64,000 bases of DNA from Parasphingorhabdus cellanae (lineage in GTDB: Bacteria > Pseudomonadota > Alphaproteobacteria > Sphingomonadales > Sphingomonadaceae). Each line of letters starts with the position of its first letter. Positions within the stretch are counted from its first letter, which is position 1. The notes under the pieces were generated by a model, which ran no database searches, had not been told where the DNA came from, and worked only from the letters and a program-made list of their open reading frames with translations. Where the stretch lies: contig NZ_CP071794.1 in NCBI RefSeq assembly GCF_017498565.1, forward strand, positions 2,098,001-2,162,000, read 5' to 3'. Shown here piece after piece: positions 21,801 through 28,280 of this stretch. Both the position numbers and the translations under genes were made by a program.

Positions 21801-22085
21801 CGACTCAGGGGAGAACTGCCCTAGGGCGAGATCAACCTCGCCAGCTCCAATCGCTTTCTTTGATGCGACACTCCATTCCCCGCTTGAGCCAAACGAAATG
21901 TAATCCAAAACATCGCAGACAATACGTTGCTTAAAGGAGTCTTCAATTGCAGTTTCGTTCTGTGTTTGGATCGAACCATCTGCGATTGTCGCTGCCCATT
22001 CCCGCAAAATTTCAAGCTTGGCTTGATCGGCTGGTTCAGCGCGCTCGACATAACGGGCGATGGTTTTGCGATTGAAAAGCTGCAT
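18870..22085 (-). CDS. Eco57I-like fused nuclease / adenine-specific DNA methyltransferase (type IIG-like)
   Basis: A 1071-residue single-chain restriction-modification protein. The N-terminal domain carries a PD-(D/E)xK-like pattern (GEVDLALG at about residue 85, PFELKG at about 102). The methyltransferase domain has VVYTPDYVARFI, motif I DPACGSG (about residue 450) and motif IV VVLGNPPYVRQ (about residue 573), the gamma-class adenine methylase order. The C-terminal part resembles TaqI/Eco57I target-recognition regions and ends in a coiled-coil stretch (TRDQINALTAEIAQTENEI). Length matches type IIG/IIL enzymes. It is first in a two-gene unit with the KAP NTPase. The ATG at 22085 lacks a good ribosome site. 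BREX PglX is a relative but normally lacks the N-terminal nuclease. Confidence 0.85.
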   Translation of the reverse strand: MQLFNRKTIARYVERAEPADQAKLEILREWAATIADGSIQTQNETAIEDSFKQRIVCDVLDYISFGSSGEWSVASKKAIGAGEVDLALGQFSPESSEIIAPFELKGAKTKDLDAIMPGRAKSPIDQAWEYAANNVGTKWILVSNYLEIRLYSYADGRQFHESFDLAKLHQPEEYQRFMLMLAAEHLLTGQTEQLLADSRSEDKDITDELYADYKMLRSDLIGAVQTAKPDMDPLEAISVGQTILDRVLFIAFAEDNNLVPDNSLQNAFEHNDPYNPKPVWENFLGLFTAIDKGSDQLKIPRYNGGLFARDPIIRSLEIPDDICEGFKRLGAYDFASEISVTVLGHIFEQSIADVEQLQAEALGEAPAEKKTSGTSGRRKRDGVVYTPDYVARFIVEQTLGTHCREIFDGILVEYAAKGALADDEEIKWKRKSAEQEAWEAYRKRLTSLRIVDPACGSGVFLVIAFDWMKAELERVNGKLAALSGGRDLFDPDSEILTNNLFGVDVNSESVEIAKLSLWIKTARRGKVLDSLDGNLRVGDSLIEDSSYAYREHGFVWKEAFPDVFAEGGFDVVLGNPPYVRQELLKELKPYLKDRFEVYHGVADLYAYFFERGLRILKPGGRLGYISSSTFFKTGSGAPLREYLRKSATIENVVDFGDHQIFEGVTTYPAILTMRAGAPNVDHELQFWNIAELPKGSFADGFETAKAPYPQRVLPAGSWQLESPALRALRAKIVKGRKTLKEIYGSPLYGIKTGRNDAFVIDRATRDRLIAQDPKSSDILKPWIDGAAVQKWREEDSEQSLILLPKGWTNEQFGAVNENEAKQLLARRFPAIWAHLAQHEESLKRRTDKGFFWWELRSCAYYDALHRAKIIYRDIAAAPTFFCDNRSKINDTTSYFLPTSDPFLLGLLNSALLWFSLLSQTTKARGGYYRFKAQYIEPLPIPDATPEQKAAIGKLAKAAQAAAEKRYSLQQSINRRIPDLAADPAAAKLSTKLKEWWLLPDFAAFQKEVEKTLRADIPLKDRNDWEDLIKETRDQINALTAEIAQTENEINAKVYELFDLTAEEIELLEANI

Positions 22086-22303
22086 AGCTTATCGAACTAA
22101 ATCAAACGCCAGCACAAGTACAACATAAGTTCCAACAAAGTCAGACCAACTAGTTTAGCGCCATTCAACCGTCGCGCTATCTCAACGGACGTCTAGCCAG
22201 CACTTCATGGCCTGAATTCCAAATAGTCACGCGCGCTAAGGCCTAACAACTCCAAGGTGCTGAGTTTCCCCAATACCCCCTAAGGTCGCTCATCAAGAAT
22301 GAA

Positions 22304-22412
22304 GGCTCAAAAGTTGTAACTTATTAGCCATAGCTCAAAAGATATGTTGACGAGCCATTGATCCACTCTTATGAGCTAGCTTAACAGCAACACTAACTTA
22401 TGAGCTACCTTA
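22304..22412. promoter_or_regulatory. Repeated-box array over the serine recombinase promoter (candidate res site/operator)
   Basis: Four near-copies of a 10-base box occur: ggctcaaaag (22304-22313) and agctcaaaag (22332-22341) in one orientation; cttatgagct (22368-22377) and cttatgagct (22397-22406) in the other. The layout is nearly symmetric about 22354. A weaker fifth box is cttattagcc (22320-22329). A promoter candidate TTGACG (22347-22352), 17-base spacer, TATGAG (22370-22375) overlaps the third box, and the fourth box covers the ATG of the recombinase. The gene-free stretch 22086-22399 contains nothing else that I can identify. Confidence 0.6.
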
Positions 22413-23008
22413 TGCCACATCAGATCGCCTACTACCGAGTATCCACCAAGGACCAGAGCATTGAAGCACAACGTAGTGCGATGGGTGGGGCCTTCGACCA
22501 AGAGTTTAAGGACGAGGGAGTAAGTGGTGGAACCCTAGCTGCTAAGCGTCCCGGCTTTAATGCCTTGCTAGGTGCTGTGCGCAACGGAGATACAGTATAT
22601 GTATATGCCGTTGATAGACTGGGAAGAGACGCACTAGATGTTCAGGCCACGGTGCGCAGACTCATTGATGCTGGAGTGACTGTAAACGTCCAAGGTATTG
22701 GTCCAATCGGTCGCGGTGCAGGAGAGATCGTTTTAGCAGTTCTCGCCCAAGTAGCAGAGATGGAGAAAAGGCGGATTGCAGAGCGCACTGCCGATGGCCG
22801 GGAAACGGCTAGAAAGGCCCTCGCAGCGACAGGAAAGACGCACAGGGGAAAAGACAGCCTTGGGCGTCCAAAAGCTCTCAGCGAGGCCTCTGTGTCCAAA
22901 TGGCGTCAGGATGAAAAGGCTAGTATCCGAGAGACTGCTTTGCACTTCGGTATATCGCCCGCCACCGTGAAGCGATATTGCGCTGCCGTTCCGGCTAAGC
23001 TCACTTAG
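22400..23008 (+). CDS. Serine recombinase (resolvase/invertase family)
   Basis: A 202-residue small serine recombinase. The catalytic serine is in YYRVSTKDQ (Ser15) and the arginine motif is VDRLGRDALD. The E-helix region (VLAQVAEMEKRRIAERT) follows, and a C-terminal helix-turn-helix (RETALHFGISPATVKRYC) binds DNA. This is full length for resolvases of the Tn3/Gin type. Two starts are possible, ATG 22400 or ATG 22412, neither with a strong ribosome site. It is divergent from the R-M gene. The repeated boxes upstream suggest it binds its own promoter. Possible jobs are dimer resolution, DNA inversion or island mobilisation; no partner transposase is present. Confidence 0.9.
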   Translation: MSYLMPHQIAYYRVSTKDQSIEAQRSAMGGAFDQEFKDEGVSGGTLAAKRPGFNALLGAVRNGDTVYVYAVDRLGRDALDVQATVRRLIDAGVTVNVQGIGPIGRGAGEIVLAVLAQVAEMEKRRIAERTADGRETARKALAATGKTHRGKDSLGRPKALSEASVSKWRQDEKASIRETALHFGISPATVKRYCAAVPAKLT

Positions 23009-23071
23009 TTGGCGAGATTAATCTCAAAACCCATAACACAGCACGGAGTAGCTAGTATTGCTACCTCCTTT

Positions 23072-23827
23072 TCAAGACGGTAGGCGAGCGTTGATCGCCC
23101 TCTTATCGATACAAACCCTTGAGCGTCTTAGAAACACCCCCATTATCCCAAAACCAAGTATTAGCATTAGCCAACTAGCGGGTTCTGGCACAGCGGTAAG
23201 CACCGAGCTTTCCACCGTAGCGTTTAGTCCTACGAACAATTCCGTGTCTGCATTGAGCAGCCCATAGCTAAGGGTTTGCGCACCGAAGGCAGAGAGGGGA
23301 GCCAACTGTGAGATAAGGTCATTGTCCCGCGCCATTGCAGTAAAATCAAATGCGGAGAAGCCTAAGCTCTCCGAAATTTGTCCAGTTCCAACCTCAAAAG
23401 AATTTGTGTCTATGGGTACAAAGTCGAAATTGAAAAACCTGAATGACTGCGCATCGGTTGTGTCCACGACTACCCTGTCGTCCCAAAGTTGTAACGATGA
23501 GTTGAAATTGAACCGAGGGGTAAATTCTGTGGTGTACCCTCCAATGGATGCAAAGACCTTAGTGTTACTTAAGCTGTACACGTTCACCGTAGGGTCGGCG
23601 TCAAACAAGTCACTAAGCTCTGCCGTAGAGAAGTCCATTACCGCTTTCAGTTCGTATCTATCGCCTACTGCGATCTGACCGTCAGGAACGCTGGCGACTT
23701 CCCCATCTTGGCGCGCAAAAATGTCAGAGACCTTGCCCGTGACGGTCAAGATATGAGTAGCAGAAAACGCGGGGCTTCCAAAAACCAATAACCCCAATAC
23801 AACGAGCAACCTTGGCAATTGATTCAT
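23072..23827 (-). CDS. PEP-CTERM sorting-signal protein
   Basis: A 251-residue exported protein. The N-terminus is a Sec signal (LLVVLGLLVFGSPAFSA). The C-terminus has the PEP-CTERM tripartite signal VPEPASWLMLILGFGIMGVF followed by RRSR. A further 14 residues follow the basic cluster, a longer tail than usual. Such proteins are sorted and cleaved by exosortase; none is encoded in this window, so a chromosomal exosortase would be needed. The middle is beta-rich with no recognised function. Its presence as island cargo between a recombinase and unknown genes is unusual. Confidence 0.85.
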   Translation of the reverse strand: MNQLPRLLVVLGLLVFGSPAFSATHILTVTGKVSDIFARQDGEVASVPDGQIAVGDRYELKAVMDFSTAELSDLFDADPTVNVYSLSNTKVFASIGGYTTEFTPRFNFNSSLQLWDDRVVVDTTDAQSFRFFNFDFVPIDTNSFEVGTGQISESLGFSAFDFTAMARDNDLISQLAPLSAFGAQTLSYGLLNADTELFVGLNATVESSVLTAVPEPASWLMLILGFGIMGVFLRRSRVCIDKRAINARLPS

Positions 23828-23944
23828 ATTTTCTCTACGAATTGTACAAATATTAAATAACGAATTACATTACTCAACAAATTGGTCAACATATTAAATT
23901 GATACCGTCTTGAACAACACATGGCCTGAAAAATTCAGAAGCGC

Positions 23945-24000
23945 GCGGAATATCTGTCTTGTTTTGTTCTGCTAATCAGTCCTATTCGAGCGGAATATCT
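23945..24000. repeat. 11-bp direct repeats upstream of the 192-aa gene
   Basis: gcggaatatct occurs at 23945-23955 and 23990-24000, 45 bases apart, ending 30 bases before the ATG of the next gene. It could be a regulator site or chance. The longer form aagcgcgcggaat (23939-23951) recurs outside the island at 27266-27278. Confidence 0.35.
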
Positions 24001-24030
24001 TCCAAATCTACAGACACAGGTTTAATTTAG

Positions 24031-24609
24031 ATGATCAAAGATACGCGGATTAAAGCAGCTAACATGGAACTCCAGTCGATATTGAAGGATGCAGCCGATC
24101 AATGGTTTGCCAACCAACCCGACAATGCGCGCTTGACTATGTCACCTGACAAAAGAGTTTATCGCGCTCGTCCAAAAGGTTTTTCAAAGGCAATCAGTAA
24201 CGTGTGTGTTCTATTGGTTGAATCCACGCTCTTCCGCAGAAAAACAAACCAACAGATAGTTGAGCATCTACAGGGCCTCTTCTCAGGTTACCCGGTTTCA
24301 ATCACCGTGCTAAATAAGCCGTTGTTGCCCTCTCATAAAACAGCCATTCAATCTGCACTCAACGGCAAAGGATGGAAGATTGATTTGGATAGGCAGAATA
24401 CGCCGTCAAAGTTAAAGAGAGCCCTGAGGGCAATCGCAGCGGGACAAGAGGCGACAGATAAGAGAACTTTTGATGCTACCGTTATCTTCACAACCAGTTC
24501 GGTGATAGTAAACGATAGAGAATACAAAATTTCGTCCGAAGGTAGAATAAGAAAGAATGGACGATGGATTGCTGTCGATACACTGGAAAGTTTACTATCA
24601 TCATCATAA
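24031..24609 (+). CDS. Hypothetical island protein (192 aa)
   Basis: I do not recognise this family. The protein is basic, has no signal peptide or membrane segment, and looks like a mixed alpha/beta cytoplasmic protein. Residues 50-90 (SKAISNVCVLLVEST ... QIVEHLQGLFSGYPVSITVL) suggest a small alpha/beta fold. Near the C-terminus is a strand-rich part (TFDATVIFTTSSVIVNDREY). The start is the ATG at 24031, about 30 bases after the second of two 11-bp direct repeats. It stands alone on the plus strand between two minus-strand genes. It is probably island-specific cargo. Confidence 0.6.
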   Translation: MIKDTRIKAANMELQSILKDAADQWFANQPDNARLTMSPDKRVYRARPKGFSKAISNVCVLLVESTLFRRKTNQQIVEHLQGLFSGYPVSITVLNKPLLPSHKTAIQSALNGKGWKIDLDRQNTPSKLKRALRAIAAGQEATDKRTFDATVIFTTSSVIVNDREYKISSEGRIRKNGRWIAVDTLESLLSSS

Positions 24610-24623
24610 CTACGTTATATTTC

Positions 24624-24641
24624 TTTCTACCTGTAGAAAGT
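24624..24641. terminator. Inverted repeat after the 192-aa gene
   Basis: ctttctac, two bases, then gtagaaag: a perfect 8-bp dyad 15 bases past the stop. There is no clear U-tract, so transcription termination is only a guess. Confidence 0.3.
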
Positions 24642-24728
24642 AGAAGAAAGTGTCCAAATGGAACTATCTGGCAATATTCACAGGCCTTCTCCGTCGGCCT
24701 TGTTGACAGCTATGCCCACATATTAGTT

Positions 24729-25172
24729 TTAATGCTCGGGCGTGTTAGAAGCCCTATTGCTGGCAATCTGAAGCGTTTCCCAAGCTATCATTACAGACTC
24801 ATGGTCAATTGCTGGAATCGATAAAGAACCCTGTCCCGTCCCATAGATTTTAACCATCGAGACAACCGCTTTGGAAACCGAATTTGAGTGTTCCTGATAC
24901 CTCGGATTGCCTATCGCAAATGTTAAAGCAGCGGCAGCATGGCCCACTGGCCCTAGTGATTGAGTGCTTTGACCGATAACCGCCACGGGAGAGTCGTCCC
25001 ACGAGTCACGCATCATTGCCTCGACCAACTCTCGTTCAGCTAAAGCCTTGTTACCGGATAGCTGAAAATGACTAGCCAATAGCTCGGTGGCACCGCTCCG
25101 TTTTGACGGACGTTTAGATAGAATAATTACGAACGATATTAAAACCAGAACAAGCAGTAATGCAATTTCCAT
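24729..25172 (-). CDS. Hypothetical membrane-anchored protein (147 aa)
   Basis: The N-terminal 20 residues form one hydrophobic helix (IALLLVLVLISFVIIL) followed by a basic cluster (SKRPSKRSG), giving an inner-membrane anchor with the rest probably cytoplasmic by the positive-inside rule. The remaining 115 residues are helical with small residues (GPVGHAAAALTFAIGN). I recognise no family. It is divergent from the XRE regulator with a 72-base shared promoter region. It may be regulated by that protein, but nothing in the sequence proves it. Confidence 0.55.
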   Translation of the reverse strand: MEIALLLVLVLISFVIILSKRPSKRSGATELLASHFQLSGNKALAERELVEAMMRDSWDDSPVAVIGQSTQSLGPVGHAAAALTFAIGNPRYQEHSNSVSKAVVSMVKIYGTGQGSLSIPAIDHESVMIAWETLQIASNRASNTPEH

Positions 25173-25244
25173 TAGGTCTTTCTCCAGATTTAATGGGTCT
25201 TAAATACCGTGGCCTATGAGTGCACATTCAGCAACTAAAAACAT

Positions 25245-25490
25245 GTGCCGCGCCAATCGATCAAAACTGACAAAGATGGAAACCTTAAGAAATTGGGTGA
25301 CGCAATTCGTGCGGCTCGAAAGGCCCGAGGATTCTCACAGGAGGCGTTTGCAGACGCGGCTGGCATCGACAGGTCACACATGGGTAAAATTGAGCGTGGT
25401 GAACGAAATTTGAGCGTTCTCAATATAATTCGCATTGCTTCCGCACTTGACGACCGAGCATCGGATGTTTTCCGCGCGGCTGGTCTTTAA
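25245..25490 (+). CDS. XRE-family helix-turn-helix regulator (81 aa)
   Basis: A compact Cro/CI-like HTH domain fills the whole protein: LGDAIRAARKARGFSQEAFA, then DAAGIDRSHMGKIERGERN with the recognition helix, then LNIIRIASALD. The start is GTG at 25245; no in-frame ATG gives the same domain. Its last four bases overlap the 3' end of the convergent integrase gene. Small stand-alone regulators beside integrases typically control excision or integrase expression. A perfect palindrome in the integrase promoter (26922-26935) is a candidate binding site. Confidence 0.9.
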   Translation: MPRQSIKTDKDGNLKKLGDAIRAARKARGFSQEAFADAAGIDRSHMGKIERGERNLSVLNIIRIASALDDRASDVFRAAGL

Positions 25491-26911
25491 TCAGCCACTT
25501 CAAAGCGAGGGAATTTTGCAAGCTCTTCAGCTTTGAATGGCAACGATACGCTCCCGTAATCATCATTAACGGTACGACCCGAATGTCCCATAATAGCTAG
25601 CCTTGCTCGCTCGTTCATCCCACAACTAGTGCCGATAGTATTAAACAAGTGACGCCATCCATGGTTAGGTTTAACGCCGCTAACTCCAAGCCCTCTAACC
25701 CATTCAGCAATCTTTGAGCCCAACCTGTTAGCTTGCCGATTGATCGCATTGTCGGCGCTACGAAGACTAGGGTTAAAAAATAGTGGGCCATCCAGCCTAC
25801 CATCAACAAAGGATAGAAAGCCCTGCTCTAACAGGTGCGCGTGCAAGGGAACCATTCGAGCCTCGTTAGTCTTAACCCTTCCTGCCTCTGGCGTTATTCG
25901 CATACACGGAATTCCCTCATGCGTTTGGATGTCTTCCTTTCGCAATTGGGTCACTTCTCCTACGCGAGCACCGCTATATGCCATAAGCCAAGGGCACCAT
26001 CTAACGGCATTGCGAAAATCGTCCCTAGGTCGGCCCTTTAACTCTAAGAGCGTTGCAGAGAGGATCGTTCGCCATTCCTCATTGGTAAACTCCTTCTCCC
26101 TAAGTTTGGGTTGCTTGGGTAGCTTAACTCTAGTCACTTCGGTCGTCGGGTTCTTAGCTATTAGACCATCCCCTTTTGCCCATGCGAACAAGGCAGAAAC
26201 AGAACCTAGATAACTACCATTTATTGTCTTGGCTGCGAGGGGCTTGCCTTTGTACCTTACCTTGTCCCGAAGATGGTTTCTCCAAGCGACAACTTGATCA
26301 TGGTTAACTGCATTGGCATCGTCATGCCTTATAAAGAGGACTAGCGACTTTATATAAGACCTCCACTGAGCCATCGTTTTTGGGTTACGTCCAGCGACGG
26401 CAGCATACTGGTCAAAGAGACTTAAAATGGAGAATTTGTTGGCTAACGCTTCCTCTCGTTTGATCTCAGCTAGAAACTCTAACTCCTGCTCCCTCTGTTT
26501 TATCCTCGCGGCCTCTCCTCGCACTACTGCCCTCGCAGCATAGTCAAGATCAGTTTCCATGAGGTGATCATGTTCTTGCAGGTCTTGATAAGCCAATTTT
26601 TCTAACTCAAGTTGTTCCTCGCTTATCGCATAGTCAGCACTCGGCTTTCGTGGATTCAACTCGGTATCCAGCAAATGGTTGGGTTCCGACGGCTCGATCA
26701 ATCCAGCCCGTGCATCAGATATGAGTTGATCCGTTTTTATTACGTGACTTGGAATTAGCGATTTAGCCGTAGCTCTGTCTTTGGTCCTCAACGACCAAAC
26801 CCATTCGTCTTTGCGTTTGCCACTCGACGTCTTGAAAAAGATTCGAATGTCCAAAGGTATCGGCCTACGGAAATAATATACTGAACTGCGCTTTTGGAGG
26901 TATGTTGACAT
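25487..26911 (-). CDS. Tyrosine site-specific recombinase (island integrase)
   Basis: A 474-residue phage-type integrase. The N-terminus resembles the DUF6538 arm-binding segment (SSVYYFRRPIPLDIRIFF). A SAM-like core-binding domain (about 180-270) is followed by the catalytic domain. Active-site residues seen: Arg in YSGARVGEV (about 315), Lys in GRVKTNEARMV, HxxR in HGWRHLF (about 418), His in MGHSGRT, and nucleophile Tyr in NDDYGSV (about 452). All are present, so the enzyme should be active. GGAGAAG precedes the ATG at 26911. It lies 90 bases from the 3' end of tRNA-Leu, the expected place for an integrase that uses that tRNA as attachment site. Confidence 0.95.
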   Translation of the reverse strand: MSTYLQKRSSVYYFRRPIPLDIRIFFKTSSGKRKDEWVWSLRTKDRATAKSLIPSHVIKTDQLISDARAGLIEPSEPNHLLDTELNPRKPSADYAISEEQLELEKLAYQDLQEHDHLMETDLDYAARAVVRGEAARIKQREQELEFLAEIKREEALANKFSILSLFDQYAAVAGRNPKTMAQWRSYIKSLVLFIRHDDANAVNHDQVVAWRNHLRDKVRYKGKPLAAKTINGSYLGSVSALFAWAKGDGLIAKNPTTEVTRVKLPKQPKLREKEFTNEEWRTILSATLLELKGRPRDDFRNAVRWCPWLMAYSGARVGEVTQLRKEDIQTHEGIPCMRITPEAGRVKTNEARMVPLHAHLLEQGFLSFVDGRLDGPLFFNPSLRSADNAINRQANRLGSKIAEWVRGLGVSGVKPNHGWRHLFNTIGTSCGMNERARLAIMGHSGRTVNDDYGSVSLPFKAEELAKFPRFEVAD

Positions 26912-26921
26912 CGTTCTTCTC

Positions 26922-26949
26922 CGTTACATATGTAACAGTCAGCTGTCAA
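26922..26949 (-). promoter_or_regulatory. Integrase promoter with a 14-bp palindromic operator candidate
   Basis: On the minus strand a consensus -35 TTGACA (26949-26944) is followed 17 bases later by a weak -10 (TAACGG). The perfect palindrome GTTACATATGTAAC (26922-26935) lies between them, directly upstream of the ribosome site. This position suits repression by a dimeric regulator such as the XRE protein in the island. Confidence 0.55.
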
Positions 26950-27001
26950 AAACCTTATATTTTCCAATGGTTTCTTGCGATTTCAACCACTTAAAAGTGA
27001 C

Positions 27002-27088
27002 TGGTGCCCAGAAGAGGACTCGAACCTCCACATCCTTGCGAATACTAGCACCTGAAGCTAGCGCGTCTACCAATTCCGCCATCTGGGC
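27002..27088 (-). tRNA. tRNA-Leu (anticodon CAG)
   Basis: Read on the minus strand, the acceptor stem GCCCAGA pairs with TCTGGGC, followed by A and an encoded CCA. The D-arm (GGAATTGGTAGACGC), the anticodon stem CTAGC/GCTAG with loop TTCAGGT (CAG at 34-36), a long variable arm typical of Leu, and T-loop GGTTCGAGTCC are all present. It is 87 bases long with CCA. Its 3' end is repeated at 16962-16979 and marks the island attachment site. The 231 bases to the next gene hold no other feature that I can support. Confidence 0.97.
27008..27020. repeat. Proximal attachment-site core inside tRNA-Leu
   Basis: ccagaagaggact is identical to 16967-16979 at the other island end; the similarity extends to the CCA end of the tRNA with one gap. 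Confidence 0.65.
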
Positions 27089-27319
27089 CAACCGACTTGT
27101 CGTCGTGTAGGAGCGGGCGATTAGCGTTACAGGAGCGATATTGTCAATGATTCATCTACAATATCGGTGATCTAATGCTCAGCCGCGCGTGGACGGGAGA
27201 AATATGCTATCATCGATCGTAATAAAGTAGATTCGGATATTGCGCGCGAGCGGTCGGTCATGCAAAAGCGCGCGGAATGAATATCGGATGATAGCCTAGA
27301 AGAAACGGACATTAGGACT

Positions 27320-28267
27320 ATGGCGCTCGACGGACAATTGGTTTGCATTTTTGGCGGTGGCGGCTTTCTGGGTCGCTATATCTCGCAACAGCTGTTGTCG
27401 CGCGGTGCGCGCGTGCGAATAGCGGAACGCAATCCTAAAAACGCGATGCATATCAAGCCGCTTGGCAATCTGGGACAGACGCAATTTGCCAGTGCGGATG
27501 TAACCAAGAAAGATAGCGTCGCGCGCGCAGTGCATGGCTGTGATGCCGTTATCAATCTGGTTGGTATATTGGACGGCGACTTTGAAACTGTCCATGTCAC
27601 CGGAGCACGCAATGTTGCCGAAGCGGCAGCCGAGGCCGGATGCAGCACGCTTGTGCAAATGTCAGCCATCGGCGCAGATACCGGATCACCATCTCGCTAT
27701 GGACGCAGCAAGGGGGATGCCGAAGAAGTCGTACTCACCGCTTTTCCAAGCGCAATCATCATGCGGCCGTCGATTGTATTCGGCCGCGAAGACCAGTTTA
27801 TCAATCGTTTTGCGGGTATGATCCGGATGATGCCGATCGTTCCGATTATTGGCGGCAGCACCAATTTCCAGCCCGTCTTTGTCGGCGATGTAGCTCAGGC
27901 TGTTGCCACAGCGCTGGAAAATCCGGCGCAATATGCAGGACGGACATTCGAACTGGGCGGTCCCGAAGTCATCTCTATGGGTGACCTTAATCGCCGGATT
28001 GCCAAGATGACCAAGCGAGATCGCGGATTTATCGAGATACCTGATTTCGTCGCAGAGCTTATGGCAACTTGTACCGGCTTTTTACCAGGCGCGCCGATAA
28101 CATCTGATCAATATAAAATGCTGCAAAAAGATAATGTCGTCGCAGAAGGTCAGGCAGGTTTGGAGGCTTTTGGCATCACGGCAACGCCGCTAGCCAGCGT
28201 TGCCCGTGGATGGATGGACAAATATACCACCCATGGCCGTTTTGGCGCGCGTGCAAAGGCGGGATAG
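27320..28267 (+). CDS. Complex I NDUFA9-family NAD-dependent epimerase/dehydratase-like protein
   Basis: A 315-residue extended SDR protein. The N-terminal Rossmann fold has GGGGFLGRYISQQLLSRG, then a second strand with Arg (RIAERNP) and DAVINLVGIL. The active-site region is atypical (LVQMSAIGADTGSPSRYGRSK), as in the NDUFA9-like group that associates with respiratory complex I rather than acting on sugars. RBS AGGA precedes the ATG. It is convergent with uppP with only 13 bases between stops. The family assignment rests on overall resemblance; a role in ubiquinone-linked respiration is inferred from the family. Confidence 0.8.
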   Translation: MALDGQLVCIFGGGGFLGRYISQQLLSRGARVRIAERNPKNAMHIKPLGNLGQTQFASADVTKKDSVARAVHGCDAVINLVGILDGDFETVHVTGARNVAEAAAEAGCSTLVQMSAIGADTGSPSRYGRSKGDAEEVVLTAFPSAIIMRPSIVFGREDQFINRFAGMIRMMPIVPIIGGSTNFQPVFVGDVAQAVATALENPAQYAGRTFELGGPEVISMGDLNRRIAKMTKRDRGFIEIPDFVAELMATCTGFLPGAPITSDQYKMLQKDNVVAEGQAGLEAFGITATPLASVARGWMDKYTTHGRFGARAKAG

Positions 28268-28280
28268 ATCGTTTCGGTAG

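Larger units (their letters stand above)
16962..27020. mobile_element. Integrative genomic island in tRNA-Leu(CAG)
   Basis: About 10 kb bounded on the right by tRNA-Leu(CAG) with a tyrosine recombinase gene beside its 3' end, and on the left by a partial direct repeat of the tRNA 3' end. Cargo: KAP NTPase, Eco57I-like restriction-methylation protein, serine recombinase, PEP-CTERM protein, two unknown genes, XRE regulator and integrase. The integrase half is visibly richer in A/T than the flanks. The geometry is the standard one for tRNA-targeted islands: intact tRNA at the integrase end, 3' fragment at the far end. No conjugation or phage structural genes are present, so it is probably a mobilisable or satellite-like island. 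The left border is the less certain end. Confidence 0.8.

Noticed and set aside
18870..22085. BREX PglX
   Set aside because: The protein has an N-terminal nuclease-like domain, and no brxA/B/C/L or pglZ genes are nearby.
22304..22412. CRISPR array
   Set aside because: Repeats are 10 bases, mixed orientation and unevenly spaced; no cas genes are present.
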